From: Basidiobolus meristosporus CBS 931.73 | Lineage: Eukaryota > Basidiobolomycota > Basidiobolomycetes > Basidiobolales > Basidiobolaceae | Direction of reading: 5' to 3' | Assembly (NCBI GenBank): GCA_002104905.1 | Contig: MCFE01000057.1 | Span: forward strand, 1-64,000 | Length of the DNA: 64,000 bases | In this document: positions 33,149 through 41,168 of the stretch, in pieces | Layout: each line of letters starts with the position of its first letter | Position numbering within the stretch: position 1 is the first letter of the stretch | Position numbers and translations under genes: made by a program | The notes under the pieces: generated by a model | Databases searched by the model: none | What the model was told of the DNA's origin: nothing | Seen by the model: only the letters and a program-made list of their open reading frames with translations

Positions 33149-33638
33149 ACTGGAGCCAGTAGAGCTCGGGGGTTTTCACGCTCACTTTTATAGCGACAAC
33201 TCCTCCTAAACATAGTACACTGCATTCAGATTCAACTGCCAAATCTTGGTGATAAGCCCTAATCCGGGGAAAGCGATAATCATTTTCAAGAAAAGCTCAC
33301 AGCTGGTAAAAATAGACCCTCCTTAGGTGCTTCTCATTCGAGCTCTAATTATCATTAGAATAAACCTTTCGAAGAGGTTGCTAAATCGAGTTTGTTTGTA
33401 TCAATAACTTTATGTGTACAGAATACTCTCAACCATTGCCCAATTCAGTCGCTCACTCATATATATACCAAGTTACCAAGATAAGCTATCCCCCGTTCCT
33501 ATTGGTCATCCTGCGATTTTGATGATTTATTCAACTTGGCATAAAGATATGCCATATTGATGAAGTTTTCAATGAACTGATTTATGGTCGGCGAACGTTT
33601 CCTCCTCTGCTCGTAACTTTCCTGACATGTACAACCGA
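33149..33638. other. Divergent promoter region, Knh1-like gene and Ubc7
   Basis: It contains TATAAAAG (minus strand, 33185-33192) for the Knh1-like gene. No separate gene is seen. The E2 transcript start cannot be located. Confidence 0.5.
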
Positions 33639-34451
33639 ATGGGTGCCACCGCTGTGAAGCGGTTGATGACTGAATATAGAGGTAGGGTTCTCTACTTGAC
33701 CCCCGGAACCACCAAGTTGAGATCGCTAAGCGCCGTTTATCACCACAGAACTTACAGTAAATGCCCCCGAAGGTATCACTGCTGGTCCCATCTCTGAAGA
33801 CAACTTTTTTGAGTGGGAGGCACTGATTGCGTAGGTTATTCTATAGTAAGGGGCAGAAATTCCACAGATTTCTAACCTTCGAGCAGCGGTCCCGAAGACA
33901 CCCCTTACGAGGGCGGGATTTTCTCTGCCATCATCACCTTCCCGAAAGATTACCCCCTATCGCCGCCAACCATGAAATTCACCTGTGATATGTTCCACCC
34001 TAATGGTACGCCGGGCCTCTATGTCTTGTCTGTTTTGAGTGCACCTGTAACTAATCGCTCGAATCACTCCCTAGTCTACCCTGATGGGGTTGTCTGTATT
34101 TCTATTTTACATCCTCCCGGTGATGACCCAAACATGTACGAGAGCAGCTCTGAGCGCTGGAGTCCCGTGCAATCGGTCGAGAAGATTCTGCTTTCCGTTG
34201 TAAGCATGCTAGCAGGTACGTACCAAGTTTGTTCCGCCCAACGTCTCCGTCGACTCACCCACCCGACTCTCGCAGAACCCAACGACGAGAGTGGAGCCAA
34301 CATTGAAGCCTGCGTAAGTTGAACCTATCCACGATCCCGGTATCACCCAATTTCACTCACCTGTTTGCCCGATCAGAAAATCTGGAGAGCCGACAGAAAC
34401 GAGTTCAACAACATTGTCAAGGATTTGGTTCGTAAAAACTTGGGTTTATGA
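33639..34451 (+). CDS. UBC7: Ubiquitin-conjugating enzyme E2, Ubc7/UBE2G2 type
   Basis: This E2 transfers ubiquitin from E1 to substrates with ERAD ligases at the ER membrane. Six exons close in phase: 33639-33681, 33749-33830, 33887-34005, 34075-34215, 34275-34312 and 34377-34451, giving 165 aa, the length of UBE2G2. Catalytic Cys89 sits in [12 protein letters not shown] after the HPN motif (79-81). The Ubc7-specific acidic insertion [17 protein letters not shown] is present, as is the [20 protein letters not shown] helix. An in-frame ATG at 33627 would add MYNR, but alignment with the family favours 33639. No transmembrane tail is present, so membrane recruitment would need a Cue1-like partner. 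Confidence 0.96.
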
Positions 34452-34773
34452 TGGTCGATCAAAAGCACCCTTAGTGTTAGTTGTCATTTTATCATTAAAC
34501 ATCCACTGGATAGGTATTCTACCCTAGCAAATGTGTGCGTGCTTGTGGTGTGTGTGTGTGTGTGTGCGTGTGTGCGTGTGTGTGTGGTATGTGTAGGTGC
34601 GTATTGGAAAATCATGAGTGTTTAATGAGAAAATCTGGGAAATCCAGACGATATGGTACAGATAATTCAGAAAGGTAGAATTCTTGGGCAATCCTAACTT
34701 CAGTTCAAGTGACACAAACATGCAGATAAAGTGATCTAAGGGTAATCAACAAAGACGACGGACGAGGGGGCCG
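34452..34773. other. Convergent 3' region with GT microsatellite
   Basis: This is the gap between Ubc7 (+) and the Myb gene (-). An imperfect (GT)n run occupies about 34547-34590. No gene is seen. Confidence 0.6.
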
Positions 34774-35862
34774 CTACGAACTGCCTTCGTACCGTTGTTC
34801 AAAATCATTGCTATCCGACCAGCCGTAGCGAACGTATGGCCCTACGGTGTGATCCACAAAAATCGTTCCCAGCCCTTTGCTCAGCAACATCTTCGCCCGT
34901 TGACGACACTGCTGGGGGCTTCTTCCCTCCAATTTCTCCGACACCACCTTCCAATTCCGGCCGTTGATGGCAATCTCCTCCATTAGAATATCCAGCTCTT
35001 CCGCAGTCCACGGGGCAAAATTGATGTTGGGGTCGAGGGCCAGTATCCACCGAGTCCGACACTGCGAAGGCGTCCTGCCTTCTATGTTCTTGGAGATATC
35101 TGACCAGCGGTTGGGCATTTTCGAATAAAGTTCGCGCAACAATCTATCCTCCTGCAAAGTCCAGTTCCCCTTTCTCACCCCAGGTGCCAGTTCCTCCCTC
35201 CATATCCTTCCTATCTGATTGATCGAGCAGTTGGGGAACTCCTTCCGAATGAGCTCCCAGTTCTCCCCGTGCTTTTTGACCAGGGTGAGCAGCTGGGCCT
35301 TCTCCTGCGTGGTCCACTTGCGCACCTTCGTGTTGGGGGAGTCGCATTTTATCCAGCGGGAGCGGATCTGGGCAGGGTATCGGTTGAGGATCTTGCTGAA
35401 GAAGGTCCACTTGGGACCGTACTGTCGGACGAGCTCCACCAACTTCTCCACCTCCTCCACGGTCCAGCGACCTTTCTTGAACGAGGGGTTGTATTTCTGA
35501 TAATAGTGGGCGGCACATTGGGTGGGCGAGCGACCGGGGATATTGGCCGCGATCACGGCCCAGTTACGCCGATGCTTTTGGACGTTTTCCAGGAGCAGCT
35601 GGGTTTCCGCCTCGTCCCAGACCCCGTACCGCTTCGGGGGCCCCTCGGCCGGTTTCTTCCCCGAGGTTTCTCCGTTTTTGTTGGCGGCGGGTTTGGGTTG
35701 GGTCGGGGAATGGGGTTTGGTGGGCGTGGGTGCGATCCGCGTCAAGGCGCTCTGGGTGAAGAGGGTTTTCTGCACTTGGAGGTATCTCTCTTTGGTCGGG
35801 ATCTTCCCGAACAAACGGAAGCCAGGTCGGGTCAAGGTGAAACAAGTCGTACAGGTTAGCAT
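34774..35862 (-). CDS. Multi-repeat Myb/SANT DNA-binding protein
   Basis: The intronless frame gives 362 aa with five tandem Myb/SANT repeats (about 79-128, 129-180, 181-232, 233-283 and 284-335). Each has the spaced tryptophans or equivalents, such as RYGVWDEAETQLLL, KKGRWTVEEVEKLVELV, VRKWTTQEKAQLL, RKGNWTLQEDRLLREL and FAPWTAEELDILMEE, and the third-helix pattern SPTQCAAHYYQKY or TPSQCRTRWILAL. Such arrays occur in SNAPC4/Bas1/c-Myb-like proteins. The first 45 residues are basic and Ser/Thr-rich with almost no acidic residues (FRLFGKIPTKERYLQVQK), resembling a mitochondrial presequence. The target DNA is unknown, and assignment to a named orthologue is not possible from sequence alone. Confidence 0.88.
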   Translation of the reverse strand: MLTCTTCFTLTRPGFRLFGKIPTKERYLQVQKTLFTQSALTRIAPTPTKPHSPTQPKPAANKNGETSGKKPAEGPPKRYGVWDEAETQLLLENVQKHRRNWAVIAANIPGRSPTQCAAHYYQKYNPSFKKGRWTVEEVEKLVELVRQYGPKWTFFSKILNRYPAQIRSRWIKCDSPNTKVRKWTTQEKAQLLTLVKKHGENWELIRKEFPNCSINQIGRIWREELAPGVRKGNWTLQEDRLLRELYSKMPNRWSDISKNIEGRTPSQCRTRWILALDPNINFAPWTAEELDILMEEIAINGRNWKVVSEKLEGRSPQQCRQRAKMLLSKGLGTIFVDHTVGPYVRYGWSDSNDFEQRYEGSS

Positions 35863-36024
35863 AGTGGACGTTCACTCCTGTATCCACTGGGCCTACTTGA
35901 ATTGGGACATGAATTAATTGAAAAAATTTGGTTTTATTCCGATAAATACAAATCAACCTTATATTGGTTGCGCGGGGTCACGTGAGAGGCGGGTGAGAAT
36001 TCGAATGGGTGAGCTGAGGAGCGC

Positions 36025-37747
36025 CTACGCCCTCAAGATCGATTCCAACATGTGGCTACTCTCGACCTTCTGGATATCCGACAGCTCCTTGAATAGATCG
36101 TTGCATTCGTTGAGCTCCGCGATGATTTCTTGCATATTCTTCCAGAGATTATGTATCGTTTGGGCCATTTCGGTGGTCTTGATGTGAGGGGGAGGTGTTG
36201 GGTGAGCGCAGCCATGGAAAATGTTCCCTCAAGCAACCTTACCTTGGTGATCTGCTCTTCGTGACCGTTTAGAATGGACTGCATCGCGGTGTCGCATGCT
36301 CGGATTTCTTGATACAAGAGGCCTAGAGGGACAGATGGGCTTCAGTAGTTCGCAAGAAAGGGCGCTCCCGATGAGACGTACCCATATCCTCCAGGAAAAC
36401 TCCGCTGACTGGCATGATCTCCGAGGTGGCCTGAGCCGCAGCCGCGAGTGACAGATAGTTCTCTTTGAAGTCTTCGACTCGAGAATTGATTTGATTGAGA
36501 AGGTTCATCTACCAAGGTTCACGGATGTTTAGCCAATGATCAGATGTGCACTGCGACCGGACCTACCTGAGTGGCGATGACTTTCTCCAGCTTCTCCTTG
36601 CTATCGAAGCTGTGTAGCATATCCTTAGACTGGTTGAGTTCGTACTTCAATCCAATGATGTGCGAGTAGACCGTCTTGAACTGTGCCTGAACAGCAGACT
36701 CACTTCAGTACAACGTGGCATATACCCAGCAGGCTACCTGTCCTTACCTCCACTTGATGCTTCTGCTCCTCGAAGGCTTGGGTGGCCTTTGCATTGATAA
36801 AGTTCCATTGGAGTAGTCGTGCTTGTAACACCTCGATCTCGGCCTCGTTGTCGTCAAAGCAGATCTCGGCAGCTTGGCTGGAGGAGACCACCGGGGTACG
36901 GCGAGTAGTCTGTGCCAGAAAGAGAGAGGGGGTTGTTGGGACTTGTATATCTAGAGGTGGAGAAGTTTTTCGAGATATTTACGTCAGGACTGGGCTCCGA
37001 AGCTTCTGGCTCAGCTTTGGCCGAGGCTGTGAATGCGGCTACAGTCAGTCACAATGCAATCAATCATGGGAGGCTTCTGCGTACCTGTGGTTCTCATCCT
37101 CGGGAGAGAAGGGGTCCTGTTGAAAGTTCCACCTGTAGTCAAAGGGGCTCCTGTCAGTCTATATACAGGATCGTCACTGTTTCTAGGGAAACCTACTTGG
37201 CTTCAGAGCAGCATCCGAAGCTTGTCGTGGTCTAAGCGAGGTGGAGCGAGTGACCGTAGCCGGGGGTTTCATGTCGACCTTCTTCTCCGGTTTCTTAGGG
37301 ATTGGGCAATCGCTGCTTGAAGGAGGGAGTCTTGGGGGGCGAGCAGGTTTGACAGTTTCCTTCTCTTTCTTGGGCAGAGATTTCAGTTGCGGGGTGGCGG
37401 TACTGGTAGCACCCTGCATAAATTTGGAGGAAACCACTTTCACCGCTACAAGTGAGAAGTCAATCAATGGACGAACGCAACAAGCGAAGATTATGGGGTA
37501 GGTTACGTTTCTTCTTTTTCAACCGAAGTGATGAGCTGGTGTCGGTGGAGGCAGTGGACACTTCAGAACATACCGAGTTGGTGGGGGAGGCGACGGGGGG
37601 CCGCTCGACTTTTTGAGTGAGTGGGTTGGAGCTTGGTTCGGTGCGATATATCTGACCTACAGGTGTTTGCAAACTAACTTCCGACCGCCTCTTATTTACA
37701 GTGGCCAGCGAGGCGGGGGGTGAGGGTGTCTGAAATGGATGCTGCAT
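36025..37747 (-). CDS. Augmin subunit HAUS8/QWRF-like coiled-coil protein
   Basis: HAUS8 (plant AUG8/QWRF proteins) is the microtubule-binding subunit of augmin, which recruits gamma-tubulin to spindle microtubules. Nine exons close exactly in phase: 37507-37747, 37197-37445, 37085-37132, 36983-37038, 36748-36909, 36567-36686, 36382-36508, 36243-36322 and 36025-36177, giving 411 aa. Residues 1-200 are disordered, basic and Ser/Pro-rich, as in HAUS8. The remainder is helical and begins with VLQARLLQWNFINAKATQAF, a near match to the plant QWRF signature, followed by long heptad-like stretches and the conserved-looking EIMPVSGVFLEDMG. The identification is by recalled family pattern. A generic coiled-coil protein is the alternative. 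The neighbouring genes give no support either way. Confidence 0.72.
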
Positions 37748-38231
37748 TCTACTCTAAGTCTTCCGGTTTCCTGTTCGCTCAAGGAGGTGCTGGTGTGTCC
37801 GATCAGTGTTTTCCAGGAGGGTTGTTTATTTTGATCGAGTGCAGATTCTCCATCAAACATCCATCCTTAGGTGGTTTATCTTGACGCATAACTAAAGCGC
37901 AGCCGGCTAATTCGGCGCATAACTAAAACGTTCGTCCCACCTGACGGCCACTCTCACCTATCATTTGGGCATCGCCAATAGCCGGAGTGTAGGTTAATTT
38001 ATGTCATAAGCCAAATTCATTCAACACCGATATTAATAGCCATATTCATTTCGACGCTGAAGAAGCGATTGATCTTCATCAACAAAACCACCAACACGAC
38101 CGCGATTGTTTAATGAAGATTTGTGGGCGGGCTGCAGTACGTGTTCACAAATGGTGTTTGACCTTCGCCACTTGCCCCATGCATGAGCCATCTATAAAGC
38201 CCGCGACTCCGAGGCTAGCCAGGAAAAGAAA
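37748..38231. other. Divergent promoter region, HAUS8-like and Knh1-like genes
   Basis: It contains a repeated 16-bp block (GCATAACTAAA core at 37883-37898 and 37915-37930, 32 bp apart) and the TATAAA at 38193-38198 for the plus-strand gene. No gene is seen. Confidence 0.55.
38193..38198 (+). promoter_or_regulatory. TATA box of the third Knh1-like gene
   Basis: TATAAA lies 34-39 bp upstream of the ATG at 38232, which implies a very short leader. Confidence 0.5.
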
Positions 38232-38855
38232 ATGCGGATCCAAATCGCAGCCGCTCTTTGCCTGGTCTCCTTCTGTTATGGCGACCTCTACCCAACCACG
38301 CCCGACGGGGACACGGTCTGGTCCGTCGGGTCGAAGGTGAAGATCGCCTGGCAGGACGGGGATGTCCCGCCGAGGCTTGCCTCTTTGAAGCCGTTCAAGA
38401 TCGAGCTGTGCACCGGAACGGATAAACAACAGGTGGCCCTGCAGACGATATCCAACTCCACCAAGAACTCCATTCTCGAGATAGAATACACCGTACCCGA
38501 CGTCACACCCTACGGGAAAATCTACTTCCTCAGGTTCACCGCCCCTAATCCCAACCGCACTGCTGATCCCTTTTACTTCTGGACCACCCGATTCACCATT
38601 ACCAATACCGACAATCCCGCCCCATCCCCATCCACCTATGGCACTGGCGCCTTGGCCACCTCGGCCACCTCGGCCCCTAATAAATCTCCTCGCCCTGAAC
38701 GTGCTTCCCCCGCCACCAGCAGCCAGCCCTCCATCACCCAGGCGGCCAGCGTGGCCGATGTAGAGGGCTCCACCACCCCCTCCGACGGAAGGAGACTCAC
38801 TCTATCCCTCATGATCCCAGCCTTCATTTTTATATTCTCGGCGTATCTAATCTGA
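38232..38855 (+). CDS. Knh1/Kre9-like GPI-anchored surface protein
   Basis: The intronless frame of 207 aa has a signal peptide (about 1-17, ending FCYG), the Kre9/Knh1-like domain (LYPTTPDGDTVWSVG to TTRFTITN, about 18-122), a Pro/Ser/Thr-rich spacer (about 125-185) and a hydrophobic C terminus (LTLSLMIPAFIFIFSAYLI) typical of GPI addition. It closely parallels 32138-33148 in domain sequence (both contain VPDVTPYGKIYFLRF-like or VPNVKPYGKLYFLRF strands) but has a shorter stalk. Transcription towards the bestrophin gene is convergent, and the two 3' ends are only about 86 bp apart. Confidence 0.88.
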   Translation: MRIQIAAALCLVSFCYGDLYPTTPDGDTVWSVGSKVKIAWQDGDVPPRLASLKPFKIELCTGTDKQQVALQTISNSTKNSILEIEYTVPDVTPYGKIYFLRFTAPNPNRTADPFYFWTTRFTITNTDNPAPSPSTYGTGALATSATSAPNKSPRPERASPATSSQPSITQAASVADVEGSTTPSDGRRLTLSLMIPAFIFIFSAYLI

Positions 38856-38881
38856 TCCTGTTGTAATGTAAACCCAATAAA

Positions 38882-38957
38882 TATCGCTTTATTCTGTCCT
38901 GGTCGACCCACGAAACCCAGTCAACATCGCTGTATTATGTCCTAGTCGACCCACTTG
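38882..38957. repeat. Short tandem duplication at convergent gene ends
   Basis: Two copies of about 32 bp (ATCGCT-TATT-TGTCCT-GTCGACCCAC) lie at about 38882-38914 and 38927-38957. The second copy includes the last codons and stop of the bestrophin-family gene. The first copy sits just downstream and forms part of the 3' flank of both genes. Confidence 0.6.
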
Positions 38958-39961
38958 TCCGGGTTCATGTTCTTCCTGGAGACCATCGCCTCCACCTCGT
39001 ATTTCATGTCGTCGCAGAACTCGTCCACTTTCAGGTCGTTCTCGTCCTGGCCGAAGGGGTTCTCGATCTCTGAGCTGATCTGCTCGATCCCGAAGAACGT
39101 GAACGAAGCGACTGCCATCACTGGGACCGCCCAGTAGCCCAGCTGGTCGATCAATGTGGGTGGTAGGGCCAGGCAGTAGAGGGTGATAATCTGCTTCAGG
39201 TGCATGTGGTAGGACAGCGGTATCGGTGTGGTCAGGATGCGCTCCAGGTTGGTGAATATCTCGATCCAGGTGTTGACGTAGTTCACCAGAACATTGAACT
39301 GTCCCGCATCCAGGAGCCGCTGTCGTTTGAGGTGCTCCAGATAGGTGTCCAGCATCTGAGCGATCCTCAGCGGGCCGTTCTCCTCCCAGCTAGGGTGCTC
39401 CTGCTGTCGCAGCGACTCTACGAATTTCTTGGGTAGCGCCTTATGCACTTCCGCCATCTCCAGCCCCTCCTCCTCCCGAAGCTGGTACTTGACCGCCAGC
39501 ATGTAGGCCACCGCCAACCGTAGCAGGACAATCTTGTGTTTGTGTACAGCCGACCGCTCTGGTCCCTTTGCCTCCGCCTCCGGCTGTACATGGACCCACA
39601 CGTAGCGGGTGAAGTTTCGGACGCTCAGGCTCAGGTTGCACCAGAGTTTTCTCCCCTCGGAGTATTTGTCGTAGGCGTTGTTCATACGAAAGGCCAGCAG
39701 CAGGCCTGTTACGGAAGATAAAACCGAGGTGACGCTGTTGCTGAAGGTGGGCAGCAGTCTACGCTTACCATACCCCGAGGCCAGCAGCACAGTGTACAGG
39801 ACGTAAAAACTGACGTGCTTGGAGATGGTCTGCAACGCAGTTCCTTTGTAGGTGAACACGTCTGGGGTCTCTCGACTCAGTACCCGACGGATCTTGCGTA
39901 CCGACGTGGAGTCGAGCAAACCCAAGGTTTCCAAAGATTCAAACGGTTCGAAAGTCGACAT
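38942..39961 (-). CDS. Bestrophin-family (RFP-TM/YneE-like) anion channel
   Basis: Bestrophin-like proteins are pentameric anion channels; fungal members are mostly uncharacterised. The intronless frame gives 339 aa from the ATG at 39961. The open frame extends further upstream, but only through a TG-rich, low-complexity leader (His-Thr repeats). Visible features are hydrophobic segments near 45-65 and 68-90 (FSNSVTSVLSSVTGLLLAFRMNNAYDKY, a stretch typical of the family with the RxNxxYDR-like region), the RKLWCNLSLSVRNF helix, a hydrophobic hairpin near 250-300 (LPPTLIDQLGYWAVPVMAVA) and the C-terminal EISSEIENPFGQDENDL, which is the family's characteristic IENPFG-DxNDL motif. Localisation (mitochondrial or plasma membrane) is not evident. 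Confidence 0.93.
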   Translation of the reverse strand: MSTFEPFESLETLGLLDSTSVRKIRRVLSRETPDVFTYKGTALQTISKHVSFYVLYTVLLASGYGKRRLLPTFSNSVTSVLSSVTGLLLAFRMNNAYDKYSEGRKLWCNLSLSVRNFTRYVWVHVQPEAEAKGPERSAVHKHKIVLLRLAVAYMLAVKYQLREEEGLEMAEVHKALPKKFVESLRQQEHPSWEENGPLRIAQMLDTYLEHLKRQRLLDAGQFNVLVNYVNTWIEIFTNLERILTTPIPLSYHMHLKQIITLYCLALPPTLIDQLGYWAVPVMAVASFTFFGIEQISSEIENPFGQDENDLKVDEFCDDMKYEVEAMVSRKNMNPDKWVD

Positions 39962-40286
39962 ATTCTCAACGAGTATGTGTATATGTGGACGCGTGTGGGG
40001 TGTGTGGGTGTGGGTGTGAATGAGGGGTAGGGGGAACAAAGAGGATGGTGGAATAATATGGTGTACGCCACCGGGAGGAACTCTGCGTTTTATCATCGCA
40101 GAAATTCGAGGTCAGTCCTTCGCAAACGTTTCCCATATGGAGCTGACCACTCACTGACGGAAGGAGAAATCGACGTAGCCATGACCTCATTTTGGGATCC
40201 AGCAGATGAAATCCCTCTCGGTTAATGGCTCCATCTCAATTCCATCACCCGCCTGAGCTTGATGATCACCAAAGGGCGTGTACAAA
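39962..40286. other. Gap between the gene island and the copia array
   Basis: It contains the presumptive promoter of the bestrophin gene, including a GT/TGGG-rich run at about 39972-40025. Copia homology begins at about 40287. Confidence 0.5.
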
Positions 40287-40823
40287 GCATGTTCTGGGTA
40301 CCTGATATTTTGGTGCAAATATTCCAAGTAAATCCCGACAAGGAATTTGATCAGTATTCTCTAAGATTTGTAGGTAATGAACTAAGTGACTAAGTTAGGT
40401 GAATATTTAGGTGGAATTCCAAATTCTTACAACACTCCCACTCAACTATATGTTCATACTGACTAGTCCTAGTTTTGACCTAAGATATTCTCAGTGGTTG
40501 TTTGAGACCATGCAGAGGTTTTTTAAGCTTGTAGACCAAATGGGGATTACCTTGGTCAACAAACCCATCAGGCTGGTCCATGTTCACATTGTCATTGGGT
40601 TTCCATTCAAAAATTCAGTATTTACATCAATTTGATGGATAAAAAGCTTACATTTGGCTACAATAGTCAATACTAGTCTAATGGGATTAAACTGTGCTAC
40701 CAGTGCAAAGGCTCTGGTGTATTCCACAAGTGTCCATTGGCCACAAGTCTTACAATTGTCCCATCTGTTAAAAAAATTTATAATTCCACTTGAACATTCC
40801 CCTAACTTAATCACCTAAATCAC
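40287..40823 (-). mobile_element. Decayed copia relic with LTR end and RT piece
   Basis: The partial LTR 40287-40433 (minus orientation, ending TTACAACA) is followed by the polypurine-like tract and about 55 bp of the pol end. It then jumps to an RT fragment (about 40490-40760), so most of pol has been deleted. A 57-bp LTR start in plus orientation (about 40767-40823) precedes the next element. Confidence 0.7.
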
Positions 40824-41155
40824 TGTTGTGAAAATTTGTATTTACACCTAGATATTCACCTGACTTAGTCACTTAGATCATTACCTTCAAATCCTAGAGA
40901 ATACTGACCAAATTCCTTGTTGGGATTTACTTAGAATATTTACCCAGAACATGAAAATTAGATAAGTTGTCCAAACAGCCCCAAACTTTGCACACATGTT
41001 CTTGGGACCTTCCTTAACCTATTCTACGTGTTTGTAATGCCAAGACCATGTAAAAGTATAAATACTACTTTTATATTCAATAAATCATTAAGTGAAAGCC
41101 ACATAATCTACTTGTCCTCCCAATCACTTACAATAGCTCCAAGACTCTTACAACA
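40824..41155 (+). repeat. 5' LTR of copia element B
   Basis: This 332-bp LTR starts TGTTGTGAAAAT and ends CTTACAACA. It shows TATAAATA at 41057-41064 and AATAAA at 41079-41084, the clearest view of the family's promoter and polyadenylation signals on the plus strand. It inserted next to another LTR fragment. Confidence 0.88.
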
Positions 41156-41168
41156 GGTTATGAGCCCC
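41156..41168 (+). other. Primer-binding site of element B (tRNA-iMet anticodon arm)
   Basis: GGTTATGAGCCCC directly follows the LTR, as in element A. The gag start codon is the ATG at 41160-41162 inside this site. Confidence 0.75.

Noticed and set aside
35269-35859. Plus-strand ORFs of up to 196 codons opposite the Myb gene
   Set aside because: They are antisense shadows. The minus-strand frame has five clear Myb repeats.
8026-39961. A secondary-metabolite or defence gene cluster in the gene island
   Set aside because: The genes are housekeeping or cell-surface functions on both strands without a biosynthetic core enzyme or shared regulatory layout.
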